Part shown: one piece after another, positions 51,972 to 64,000 of the stretch
Layout of the letters: the number at the start of each line of letters is the position of its first letter
How positions within the stretch are numbered: position 1 is the first letter of the stretch
NCBI RefSeq assembly: GCF_022664455.2
Contig: NZ_JAKRKC020000001.1
Span: forward strand, 2,547,001-2,611,000
Direction of reading: 5' to 3'
DNA: 64,000 nt
Source: Actinomadura luzonensis
GTDB lineage: Bacteria > Actinomycetota > Actinomycetes > Streptosporangiales > Streptosporangiaceae
Notes under the pieces: model-generated
Databases searched by the model: none
The model's input: the letters and a program-made list of their open reading frames with translations, nothing else
What the model was told of the DNA's origin: nothing
Translations under genes and position numbers: made by a program

Positions 51972-52628
51972 GTGTCTTCGCCGCAAATCGATGATGACTG
52001 CTCACGGTCCCAAGCTCTCAGGCGGCGGCCCGCGCAGCGCCGCAGCGCGCGACGGGTCGAGCGCATGCTCGACGCCTGCGCCGAGTTGCTCGACGAGTCC
52101 GGGTACGAGGCCCTGTCCACCACCCGCATAGCGGAGCGGGCGGGCGTGGCCATCGGCTCGGTCTACCAGTTCTTCCCCGACAAACGGGCCATCACCCAGG
52201 AGCTCACCCGGCGCAACGTCGAGGAGTTCGTCCGCAGGGTGGACCGCCGCTTCCTGGACGAGGACTACCGCGGCTGGTGGGAGGCGGTCGACGCGATCAT
52301 CGACGTGTACGTCGACATGCACCGCACGGTCGCCGGCTTCAAGAGCCTGCACTTCGGCGACGCCGTCGACCTCAACCTGCTCGACTCCGACTCCGAGAAC
52401 AACACCGTCATCGCCGGACGGCTGCGCGGGCTGTTCCTGAAGGAGTTCGGCCTGGCCGACAGCCCGCAGCTCGACATCTCGGTGCTGGTGGCGGTCGAGG
52501 CCGGCGACGCGGTGCTCAAGCTGGCCTTCCGCCGCGACCCCGAGGGCGACCCCGAGATGATCGAGGCGGCCAAGCACCTCATCCGCGGCTTCCTGTCGCG
52601 CCGGCTCAGATCCTGGTCGCCGGTGTAG
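51972..52628 (+). CDS. TetR-family repressor
   Basis: 218 residues: TetR helix-turn-helix (ALSTTRIAERAGVAIGSVYQFFPDKRAI, about 46-73) and an all-helical ligand domain. GTG 51972 lies 10-12 nt behind AGGAGA; an ATG at 51964 is in another frame that soon stops. It follows the EphD-like gene by 60 bp on the same strand and probably represses it through the dyad at 50179-50195; none of that dyad is found directly before tetR. Confidence 0.9.
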   Translation: MSSPQIDDDCSRSQALRRRPAQRRSARRVERMLDACAELLDESGYEALSTTRIAERAGVAIGSVYQFFPDKRAITQELTRRNVEEFVRRVDRRFLDEDYRGWWEAVDAIIDVYVDMHRTVAGFKSLHFGDAVDLNLLDSDSENNTVIAGRLRGLFLKEFGLADSPQLDISVLVAVEAGDAVLKLAFRRDPEGDPEMIEAAKHLIRGFLSRRLRSWSPV

Positions 52629-52973
52629 CTACTCCGCGCGGACGGCGTTCTCGGCGTCCCGCGGCAGGCCGGGCAGCCAGTCGGGCAACTCATCGCCGGA
52701 CCGGCGCCCGGCGTGCCGGCCGTCGCCGAGCGCGCTGGCGGAGAACTCCTGCAACTGCGGGGTGGACGGCGTACGCGTGCACGGCGTGTAGGAGACGGGG
52801 CGCGCGTCGCGGGCCTCGCGGAGCTCCAGGCGCGCCTCCAGCGCGCGCAGGTTGCGCTCGGCGGCCTCGATCGCCTCCATCCGGGCCGTCAGGTAACCGG
52901 CGACGCCGGGCACGAGAGCCGACAGTACGACCGTACAGGCCAGCGCGAAGGTCATCTGCTTGGACATGCCCAT
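52629..52973 (-). CDS. Small membrane-anchored coiled-coil protein
   Basis: 114 residues: MGMSKQMTFALACTVVLSAL plus the next residues form one membrane helix (about 7-28), then a helical, charged segment (MEAIEAAERNLRALEARLEL) able to form a coiled coil, then a Pro/Thr-rich tail. Not recognised. ATG 52973 with GGAAGGGG 4-6 nt upstream. Converges with tetR (stops adjoin at 52628/52629). Confidence 0.6.
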   Translation of the reverse strand: MGMSKQMTFALACTVVLSALVPGVAGYLTARMEAIEAAERNLRALEARLELREARDARPVSYTPCTRTPSTPQLQEFSASALGDGRHAGRRSGDELPDWLPGLPRDAENAVRAE

Positions 52974-53140
52974 CACAGCCCCTTCCGCTCGCGGGGACGC
53001 AAAGCAAGACGTATATCCCCATCGAGCAGGCCGAACACGCGGAGCGTGACCAGCCTTGAACGGGAGGTTACCGAAACTGGAACCGACCGGCGATGTGCAT
53101 TGACCGGGCAAAGGCGCACGTGGCTCGGTAGTCTCGCGGT

Positions 53141-53671
53141 GTGGCGCATGTGACCCGTGAGCACCTTGATCGTCTGCTTGAGCAGGCCCTCCTGGCCGAC
53201 GACCATGATTCCCTGGCCAGTCGGCTGTACGACGTCGCCCTCGGATACTCCTCCGGCGACGTCTCCAGGGCGTCCATCCTGGTCCTCGCCGCCGAGGAGT
53301 GGCGAGCGGCCGGACAACCGGCGCGCGCGATGGAGTGTTTCCAGCGCGCGGTCGAGGACGGCGGCGAGACCGGGTTCGATCCGCGTGCCGGCATCGCCGA
53401 CACGCTCTTCGAGCTCGACCGGCCCGACGAGGCGAGGGAGGTCATCGAGACGATACGCGCCGAAGGCGGCATCTCCACGGCGACCGCTCACACCATCGCC
53501 GAGACGCTGGTGGCGTACGGAGACCTGCAGGGCGGGCTGGAATGGGCGACCCAGGCCGCCCTGGGGTCCGACGAGAGCGACCCCGAGCACGAGGCGGCGC
53601 TGCGCACGCGGTACCGCATCCGGGTCGACCTCGGGCTCCCCGAGGACGAACTGGACGCTCTCGTCCACTGA
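53141..53671 (+). CDS. Tetratricopeptide-repeat protein
   Basis: 176 residues of helical repeats: EEWRAAGQPARAMECFQRAV, ADTLFELDRPDEAREVIETI, AETLVAYGDLQGGLEWATQA fit TPR units. Interaction partner unknown. GTG 53141 has TAGTCT (53129-53134) exactly 6 nt upstream with no ribosome binding site, the leaderless pattern. Terminator hairpin follows at 53678. Confidence 0.78.
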   Translation: MAHVTREHLDRLLEQALLADDHDSLASRLYDVALGYSSGDVSRASILVLAAEEWRAAGQPARAMECFQRAVEDGGETGFDPRAGIADTLFELDRPDEAREVIETIRAEGGISTATAHTIAETLVAYGDLQGGLEWATQAALGSDESDPEHEAALRTRYRIRVDLGLPEDELDALVH

Positions 53672-53677
53672 CGGCCC

Positions 53678-53702
53678 GCCCGGCCCCGCCCGCGGGCCGG
53701 GC
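53678..53702 (+). terminator. Terminator of the TPR gene
   Basis: GCCCGGCCC (53678-53686) and GGGCCGGGC (53694-53702) form a perfect 9-bp stem with a 7-nt loop, 6 bp behind the stop codon. Confidence 0.6.
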
Positions 53703-53839
53703 GCCGGAGCGGCGCGTGCATCGCCCCTCCACGGTGCACGGGCCATTCCGCCATGCTCCCGCGCCCGGGGCTGCCACCAGGCGCTCACGGAGGGGCTGAG
53801 CGGCTCTGAGGGGGATTGTGCGGGCGTGGGGAGAGGCGG

Positions 53840-54550
53840 TCAGCGTAGGCCGAGGCCCTGGACCAGGCCGGTGAGGCCGGCGACGCCCGGATCGCGGCCC
53901 GGCAGGACGGTGGAGCCGCCGAGGTCGCCGATCGCCCGCGGCAGCAGCTCGCCGATGACCCGCGAGCCCACCTCGCTCACCGGCTTCTCCAGGCCGATCG
54001 GGTCCTTGGCCCCCGAACCGATGATCCGGTTGTGCGGCTTCGGCGCGCCGCCGAGCGTGACGTCCTGCGGGATGCGCTTCTGCAGCGGCACCCCGGGCAG
54101 CCTGGGCACCATGGGCAGCGTCGGCAGGGCGGCGACGTGCGCCGCCGTGGACAGGTCCTCCATGCCGGCCGGCCCGGCCGCCGCCGGGAAGAACCGCGGC
54201 GAGGTGGAGGCCAGCGACGGCATGCCCCAGGTGGCGGCGAGCCCGCCGAGGTCGGCCATGCCGGGCACGGAGCGTCCCATGGCGAGCCCGGTCAGCCCGA
54301 GCTGGCGGGCCAGCCGCCCGGCGGCCATCGCGAGGTCGTTGACCTCCGGGGTGAACTCCTTGGTGCCCGGCACGTCGTTCAGATGCAGCTCGGTGCGCCC
54401 GGAGCAGCCGGCTAGGCCGTCGCGGGTCATGATGGCCCGCCTGCCGCAGGTGTCCGCGCCCGTGGGGCCCGCGGCGAGCCAGGTCACACCCGCGGCCAGC
54501 GTGGCCAGCGCGGCCGTCGCGACGATGGTCCGGATCTTGTGGGATGGCAC
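53840..54550 (-). CDS. Secreted protein of unknown function
   Basis: 236 residues: signal peptide (SHKIRTIVATAALATLAAGV, cleavage near GPTGA|DT, about 32), two Cys soon after (CGRRAIMTRDGLAGC), then a Pro/Gly-rich low-complexity-like chain ending in GGSTVLPGRDPGVAGLTGLV. No family recognised. GTG 54550 with AGGGGGC 6 nt upstream. It sits downstream of the clpB terminator on the same strand but has its own leader. Confidence 0.65.
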   Translation of the reverse strand: MPSHKIRTIVATAALATLAAGVTWLAAGPTGADTCGRRAIMTRDGLAGCSGRTELHLNDVPGTKEFTPEVNDLAMAAGRLARQLGLTGLAMGRSVPGMADLGGLAATWGMPSLASTSPRFFPAAAGPAGMEDLSTAAHVAALPTLPMVPRLPGVPLQKRIPQDVTLGGAPKPHNRIIGSGAKDPIGLEKPVSEVGSRVIGELLPRAIGDLGGSTVLPGRDPGVAGLTGLVQGLGLR

Positions 54551-54697
54551 CGCACGCCCCCTGGTCGTTGTCGGTGGTCTGACGAACGCAGACCGTAGTA
54601 GCCCCGGAGGCGCGGCGTGCGGCGCTTGTCCGAAGGGTGGGGCGAACCTTAACGAGACGGCGGCCCGATGACCGAGCGTGCACCGGGCCATGACACG

Positions 54698-54734
54698 CCG
54701 GAGCCCGGGAACCACGCGGGTTCCCGGGCTCCGG
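54698..54734 (-). terminator. Terminator of the heat-shock operon
   Basis: CCGGAGCCCGGGAACC (54698-54713) and GGTTCCCGGGCTCCGG (54719-54734) form a perfect 16-bp stem with a 5-nt loop, immediately after the clpB stop at 54742. Confidence 0.8.
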
Positions 54735-54741
54735 AGGTGTC

Positions 54742-57315
<2,574 letters not shown>

Positions 57316-57322
57316 GTCTTTC

Positions 57323-57673
57323 TCAGGCCCCCGGTGGCAGCTCGTAGCGGATCAGCGCTCTGACCATCCGCATCTCGGCACGCAGGCGATGGACCTCCTC
57401 GCGCAACCGCAGGGTTTCGTTCTCGAGCTCGAGAATCCGCTTGATGCCCGCGAGGTTGATGCCCTCCTCCTGGGAGAGCCGCTGCACCTCGCGGAGCTGG
57501 ATGATGTCTCTTGTGGAGTAGAGGCGGCCGCGCCCGGCCGTGCGGCCGGGGCTGACCAGCCCCAGCCGGTCGTACTGCCGCAGGGTCTGCGGGTGGAGAC
57601 CGGACAGCTGCGCGGCCACCGAGATCACGTAGACGGGTGTGTCGTCGGAGAGATCGAAGTAGTTGGCGTCCAT
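57323..57673 (-). CDS. hspR: Heat-shock repressor HspR (MerR family)
   Basis: 116 residues: MerR-type helix-turn-helix ([39 protein letters not shown]) and a C-terminal coiled coil ([20 protein letters not shown]). HspR binds HAIR operators together with DnaK as co-repressor. Four bp separate it from dnaJ; it lies in the operon it controls. ATG 57673. Confidence 0.95.
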   Translation of the reverse strand: MDANYFDLSDDTPVYVISVAAQLSGLHPQTLRQYDRLGLVSPGRTAGRGRLYSTRDIIQLREVQRLSQEEGINLAGIKRILELENETLRLREEVHRLRAEMRMVRALIRYELPPGA

Positions 57674-57677
57674 CGGC

Positions 57678-58853
57678 TCACTCGCTTCTGGCTCGCTGAA
57701 TGAGGTCGGCGCGCGGGTCCTCGCCCGCGGTCGCGGTCTGGAACTCGTTGAGGAGCTCGCGCGACTTGTCGTCCAGCGTGTTCGGCACGAGCACCTCGAC
57801 GGTGGCCAGCAGGTCGCCCTTGGTGCCGTCCTTGCGGGTGACGCCCCTGCCGCGCACCCGGAAGGTGCGCCCGTTGGGGGTGCCCGGCGGGATGCGCAGC
57901 GTGACCGGCATGCCCTTGAGGATGGGCACCTTGATCTCGGCGCCCAGCGCGGCCTCGGTGAACGTCACCGGCACGGTGACGGTCAGGTTGTCGCCCGACC
58001 GGCCGAACACCGCGTGCGGCTTGACGTTGGTCTGGATGTAGAGGTCGCCCGCGGGCCCGCCGTTCTCGCCGGGCGCGCCCTTGCCCTTCAGCTTGACCCG
58101 CTGGCCGTCGGCGACGCCGGCGGGGATGCGGGCCTGGATGGTGCGGGTGCTCTTGGCCCGGCCGCTGCCCTCGCACACGGGGCAGGGCACGTCCACGATC
58201 AGCCCGCGCCCCTTGCAGTCGCGGCAGGGCTCGGAGAAGGCGAAGTTGCCCAGGTTGCGGCTGGCCGCGCCGGTGCCCTCGCAGGTGGGGCAGACCCTGG
58301 GGGTCGTGCCCGCCTTGGCGCCGGTGCCGCTGCACGCCGTGCAGGCGGCCGAGCTGGTCAGCCTGAGCGACACCGTGGTGCCCTCGACGGCTTCGGTGAA
58401 CGACAGCGAGACCTCGGACTCGATGTCCTGGCCCCGCCGCGGCCGGGTGGTGGTGGTGCGGGTGGACGCGCCGCCCTGCCGGTTGAACAGCCCGCCGAAC
58501 AGGTCGCCGAGCCGCTCTCCCGCACCCCCCTGATGGGTCTGCCCGGTGCCCCCGAACAGGTCGCCGAAGTCGAACGAGAAGCCGCCGCCGCCCGGCCGCT
58601 GGCCGCCCACCCCGGAGCCGAACAACGTCCGCGCCTCGTCGTACTCCTTGCGGCGCTTGGTGTCGGACAGGACGTCGTACGCCTCGGAGACCTCCTTGAA
58701 CTTGGCCTCCTTGGCGGGGTCGCCCTGGTTGCTGTCGGGGTGGTACTGCCTGGCCAGCTTGCGGTACGACTTCTTGATCTCGTCGGCGGTGGCGGTCTTG
58801 GGCACACCAAGGACGGCGTAGTAGTCCTTCTCCAGGTAGTCCTTGGTGCTCAT
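57678..58853 (-). CDS. dnaJ: Chaperone DnaJ
   Basis: 391 residues: J-domain with HPD ([10 protein letters not shown], about 37), a Gly/Phe-rich region (about 80-120), the four-repeat zinc domain ([32 protein letters not shown]) and the C-terminal substrate domains. Stimulates DnaK ATPase. ATG 58853; 19 bp behind grpE. Confidence 0.97.
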   Translation of the reverse strand: MSTKDYLEKDYYAVLGVPKTATADEIKKSYRKLARQYHPDSNQGDPAKEAKFKEVSEAYDVLSDTKRRKEYDEARTLFGSGVGGQRPGGGGFSFDFGDLFGGTGQTHQGGAGERLGDLFGGLFNRQGGASTRTTTTRPRRGQDIESEVSLSFTEAVEGTTVSLRLTSSAACTACSGTGAKAGTTPRVCPTCEGTGAASRNLGNFAFSEPCRDCKGRGLIVDVPCPVCEGSGRAKSTRTIQARIPAGVADGQRVKLKGKGAPGENGGPAGDLYIQTNVKPHAVFGRSGDNLTVTVPVTFTEAALGAEIKVPILKGMPVTLRIPPGTPNGRTFRVRGRGVTRKDGTKGDLLATVEVLVPNTLDDKSRELLNEFQTATAGEDPRADLIQRARSE

Positions 58854-58872
58854 CTACGGCCCTTCGTCCTCG

Positions 58873-59507
58873 TCAGCTTTCGTCTTCGGTTTCGCCCTGG
58901 GGGCCGGCGGCGGCCTCCTGGGGCTCTGCGGGCTCGGCCACGGCCACCCGTGCCGGGCGCAGGATGCGGTCGCCCATGCGGTAGCCGGGCTGGAACACCT
59001 CGACCGCGGTGGCCTCGCTCACGTCCGCTGAGTAGCTGTGCATGAGCGCCTCGTGGACGGTCGGGTCGAAGGGCTCGCCCTTCTGCCCGAACGGGGCGAG
59101 GCCCAGCTTGGTGAGGGCCGCCTCCAGCGACTCCGCCACCTTCGCGACGCCTCCCGTGAGCTCGCCGTGGTCGCGGGCCCTGCCGATGTCGTCGAGCACG
59201 GGCAGGAGCTCGGTCAGCACGCTCGCCACCGCCTGCTCCCTGACCGCCTGCCGGTCGCGTTCGACCCGCTTGCGGTAGTTCACGTACTCGGCCTGGAGCC
59301 GCTGCAGGTCAGCGGTGCGCTCGGCGAGCTGGGCGGCCAGCTCGCCGTCGGCGGCCGGACCGGCGGCCGGGCCGGCGGGCGGCGCCTCGGCGGACGGCTG
59401 CCCGTCCGCCTGCTGGGCGCCGGCCTCGCGCGGCTGCCCCGTCTCCGGGTCGATCTTGCGGTTGTCGCGGATCACCGGCTCCTCGTGCCCGTTGTCGCGC
59501 GGCGGCA

Positions 59508-59508
<1 letters not shown>
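58873..59508 (-). CDS. grpE: Nucleotide-exchange factor GrpE
   Basis: 211 residues: a disordered acidic/Pro-Ala-rich N-terminus (about 1-65), the long dimer helix (LAERTADLQRLQAEYVNYRK) and the C-terminal beta domain (EALMHSYSADVSEATAVEVF, QPGYRMGDRILRPARV). ATG 59508 overlaps the dnaK stop (TGATG), with GAAGGA 5-6 nt upstream, hence translational coupling; the GTG one codon earlier is less well placed. Confidence 0.95.
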
Positions 59509-61472
<1,964 letters not shown>

Positions 61473-61525
61473 CCTCGTGAGCGTCACCGCATTCCCCCAT
61501 CCTGCCCCGAATTTCGCGCGACAGA

Positions 61526-61563
61526 GCAGGCCCCCGGGCGGTGGGCGCGCTCCGGGGGCCTGC
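61526..61563 (-). terminator. Terminator of the PQQ-dehydrogenase-like gene
   Basis: GCAGGCCCCCGG (61526-61537) and CCGGGGGCCTGC (61552-61563) form a perfect 12-bp stem, 13 bp behind the stop codon of the minus-strand gene at 61576. Confidence 0.75.
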
Positions 61564-61575
61564 GGGTGCGGTGGC

Positions 61576-64000
61576 TCAGGTGATCGGGGTGTTCATGTCG
61601 GTCTGGATCTGGGCCGCGGTGAGCGCCCGGTCGTAGACGCGGACCTCGTCGAGCAGCCCGCTGAAGTACTCGCCCCACACGCTGTTGCCGCCGATCCGCA
61701 GCACGCCGTTGTCGGTGCGGATCGCCCCGGTCTTGTAGGTCTGGCCGACCTGCGTGCCGTTGACGAACAGCCGGAGGTAGCCGCCGTCGTAGGTGGCGGC
61801 GAGGTGGCTCCAGGCGTTGAGCGGGAGCTGGCTGGGCGCGCCGACGTCGGCGCCGCTGGTGGTGTGGATCGCGGTGTGCGGGCGGTTGCTGTCGCTGCCC
61901 GCGGTCAGCGTGTACGCCTCCCCGCCCGCGTGCTGCTTCATCACCACCGTGCGCCAGCCGGTCACCGCCGCCGGCCGGACCCACGCCTCCAGCGTCATCC
62001 CGGTCGTCAGCCGCAGGCTCGCCGCGTCGGGGACGGTGACCCAGCTCGACGTGCCGTTGAAGGACAGCGCCTGGCCGTAGCGGCCGGCGGCGTTCCACGT
62101 GGTCGCGGTGAGCGTGCCGGTGTTGCCCCTGCCGGAGGCGTCGGCGGTCGTGGCGCCCGCGCCCTCGTTCATGCCGTACGCCGCCACCAGCCCCGGCACG
62201 CCGGTCGCCGGCGCGTACGTCGCGGTGTAGGTCGTCGCGGTGGCCGGGGCGGCGATCTGGTGGGTCGCCGCGCCGCCGTCGGACCAGGAGGAGAAGGCGA
62301 GGCTCTGGCCGCCGGAGGTCTGCGGCGAGGGCGCGGAGACCGAGTTGCCGGAGCCGACGATCACCGTCCGGGTGAACGGGGTGGTGGCCTGCTCGCTGTT
62401 GAAGCCGAGCTTCAGGCCGGACGGCGCGGACTGGAAGGTCAGGTTCACCGTGCGGGGCTGGAGCAGCACGCTCTCGGTGTCGGTCAGGCCCTGGGCGTCG
62501 GTCACCGTGAGCCGCAGCTCCAGGTGCGACGGGTAGTCGTGGTCGGGGGCCTGGAAGGAGCCGCTCGCGCCGGTGAACGTGGTGATCTCGTGCTCGTGGC
62601 AGGTGCTCGGGCAGTGGTGCAGGATGAGCGTCCAGGTCATGCGGGAGCCGGGGATCGTGCCGTCCTGGGCGTCGGTGCCGGTGCCGGAGAACGCGATCGT
62701 CTGGCCCACCGCCCAGGTCGTGGTGGCGGCCGGCGTGGTGATGGCGGCCGTGGGCGCGGTGTTGTCCACGTTGACGGTGACCGTCGCGTCGCCCTGGCCG
62801 CCCCTGCCGTCGCGGACGCGGAGGCGCACCTCGTACGAGCCGGGTTGCGCGTAGGTGAACGTGGGCGCGGCGGCCGTGGAGTCGTCGAGGTCGCCGTCGC
62901 CGTCGAGGTCCCAGGCGTAGGTGAGCGGGTCGCCGTCGGCGTCGCTGGAGGAGACGCCGGAGAAGGACACCGTCAGCGGGGCGTCGCCCGAGGTGGCGCT
63001 CGCGTTGATCACGGCCGTGGGCGGATTGTTGGCGTAGAGGTAGCGGACGAGCGTCCCGTGGTCGTAGTCCACGGCGAACAGGTCGCCGCCGGGGCCGGTC
63101 ACCAGCTCGACCGCCGGCATGCCGGAGTCGAAGGTCTGGATCGTGGCCGGGTCGGGCAGGCCGTTCGCGCCCTTGGTCATCACCCACACGCACTGGCGGC
63201 TGTAGTCGGACAGGAACAGCGCGCCGTCGTAGGCGGCCGGGTAGGCGCCGCCGGTGCCGTGGAAGGCGACGCCGCTGGCCGACGAGCCGCCCGAGGGGCA
63301 GGGGTCGTTCGGCGCGGGGCGGCTGTTGTGGTTCCAGGCGAAGTACGGCGTGACGTGCGCGGACGCGCCGGCGGCGTACAGGGTCTCGCACAGGGTCAGG
63401 TCGAGGTTGTCGTAGCCGCCCTGGCGGCCGGAGCCCTCGTAGCAGGGCCAGCCGAAGTTCGAGACCGGCGCGGTGGGGCTGACGACCCGGTTGATCTCCT
63501 CGAAGCTGTTCCAGCCGACCTCGGCGAGCCAGAGCTCCGAGGTGCCGGGGCGGACGGTGAGGCGGAACGGGTTGCGCAGGCCGTGGGCGATGATCCGGGC
63601 GGTGCCGGGGTCGGGGCTGGCGGCGTTGGGGTTGCCGGCGGCCGCAGCCCCCGTGTCCGGATTTATCCGGATCAGGGTGCCGTCGAGGCCGGCCGGGTCC
63701 GCGTTGGTCCGCACGTCCTGCGAGCGCAGCGCGCCGCCCTCCGCCGACGGCGGCGACAGGGCCGTGCCGACCGGCGAGGGCGGGTCGCCGCACGGGTTGT
63801 CCGGGGTCACGTCGGAGGAGGTCAGGTTGTCCTGGCCGTAGTCGGCGAAGTTGAAGCTCGCGCCGTCGCCGGCCGAGGCGTACAGCGCGCCGTCCGGGCC
63901 GAAGCGCAGGTCGCCGACCGAGTGGCTCGGGTGCTGCTGGCACCAGTCGGTGATCAGCGGGGTCTCCGCGCCCGTGGGGGAGATGACCGACAGGCGGCCG
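61576..64000 (-). CDS. Secreted PQQ-dependent sugar dehydrogenase-like protein with PKD and LamG domains (5' end off the window)
   Basis: The frame is open from 61576 to the right edge (over 800 residues seen), so the N-terminus and signal peptide are missing; the ATG at 63810 is internal. Order: beta-propeller of the soluble glucose/sorbosone dehydrogenase type (HSVGDLRFGPDGALYASAGD, RIIAHGLRNPFRLTVRPG, ELWLAEVGWNSFEEINR), a PKD domain (SGVSSSDADGDPLTYAWDLD), further Ig-like domains with two Cys (HHCPSTCHEHE), and a C-terminal LamG/concanavalin-like domain (GKG-type, LEAWVRPAAVTGWRTVVMKQ). Probably a secreted carbohydrate-binding oxidoreductase. Confidence 0.88.
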   Translation of the reverse strand, partial: GRLSVISPTGAETPLITDWCQQHPSHSVGDLRFGPDGALYASAGDGASFNFADYGQDNLTSSDVTPDNPCGDPPSPVGTALSPPSAEGGALRSQDVRTNADPAGLDGTLIRINPDTGAAAAGNPNAASPDPGTARIIAHGLRNPFRLTVRPGTSELWLAEVGWNSFEEINRVVSPTAPVSNFGWPCYEGSGRQGGYDNLDLTLCETLYAAGASAHVTPYFAWNHNSRPAPNDPCPSGGSSASGVAFHGTGGAYPAAYDGALFLSDYSRQCVWVMTKGANGLPDPATIQTFDSGMPAVELVTGPGGDLFAVDYDHGTLVRYLYANNPPTAVINASATSGDAPLTVSFSGVSSSDADGDPLTYAWDLDGDGDLDDSTAAAPTFTYAQPGSYEVRLRVRDGRGGQGDATVTVNVDNTAPTAAITTPAATTTWAVGQTIAFSGTGTDAQDGTIPGSRMTWTLILHHCPSTCHEHEITTFTGASGSFQAPDHDYPSHLELRLTVTDAQGLTDTESVLLQPRTVNLTFQSAPSGLKLGFNSEQATTPFTRTVIVGSGNSVSAPSPQTSGGQSLAFSSWSDGGAATHQIAAPATATTYTATYAPATGVPGLVAAYGMNEGAGATTADASGRGNTGTLTATTWNAAGRYGQALSFNGTSSWVTVPDAASLRLTTGMTLEAWVRPAAVTGWRTVVMKQHAGGEAYTLTAGSDSNRPHTAIHTTSGADVGAPSQLPLNAWSHLAATYDGGYLRLFVNGTQVGQTYKTGAIRTDNGVLRIGGNSVWGEYFSGLLDEVRVYDRALTAAQIQTDMNTPIT

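Overview
The window is chromosomal DNA of a very high-GC filamentous actinomycete. Codon third positions are almost all G or C, GTG starts are common, and gene order and protein sequences point to the Streptosporangiaceae (Nonomuraea/Actinomadura-like). This placement is inferred from recognised families and from remembered synteny with the Streptomyces nth–acs–ssd/tad–bldG–hppA–sixA neighbourhood; no search was run.

Layout. 1–6.2 kb: nth (5' end off the window), a CoA-type NUDIX hydrolase, a HEAT-repeat protein divergent from the MarP-type membrane protease, DUF309, then nhaA – holin-like – epoxide-hydrolase-like genes on the minus strand. 6.3–8.3 kb: acs. 9.3–20.5 kb: a Tad/Flp pilus locus. 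It opens with a degenerate Fic-like protein and a 6C small RNA, continues with ssd/tadZ, tadA, tadB, tadC, a Flp-type pilin with a very long leader, tadE and tadG-like genes, and ends with a secreted FnIII-like, membrane-anchored protein. Minisatellite-like, strand-biased low-complexity DNA fills its gaps. 20.8–24.2 kb: an MrfA-like helicase and the bldG/anti-sigma pair. 24.3–25 kb: a repeat block with a perfect 187-bp tandem duplication. 25–36 kb: TPR protein, proton pyrophosphatase, SixA, SerB, secreted proteins, QueA, an SDR and a GAF histidine kinase/NarL-type regulator pair. 36–43.7 kb: ABC ATPase, SPFH protein, TauE-like exporter, NmrA-like reductase with a MerR-type promoter, Rieske/DUF2231, HD hydrolase and a molybdopterin oxidoreductase. 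43.7–54.6 kb: accessory-looking DNA with a small transfer-like gene pair, XRE/DUF397, MFS with a divergent XRE, CapA lipoprotein, an EphD-like hydrolase–SDR fusion, TetR and small hypotheticals. 54.7–61.4 kb: the HspR heat-shock operon dnaK-grpE-dnaJ-hspR-clpB with two HAIR operators. 61.6–64 kb: a secreted PQQ sugar-dehydrogenase-like protein with PKD and LamG domains, 5' end off the window.

Regulation visible in the DNA. Many genes lack a Shine-Dalgarno sequence and instead carry TAnnnT 6–8 nt before the start codon, which implies leaderless transcripts. Several perfect inverted repeats lie in promoter positions: the MarP/HEAT divergent promoter, the MerR-type 19-bp spacer, XRE palindromes, the MFS/XRE operator, the EphD-like operator and HAIR.

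No tRNA, rRNA, CRISPR array, transposase or integrase was found. The most distinctive part is the Tad locus with its 6C RNA, repeat-filled gaps, paired DnaA boxes and long-leader pilin.
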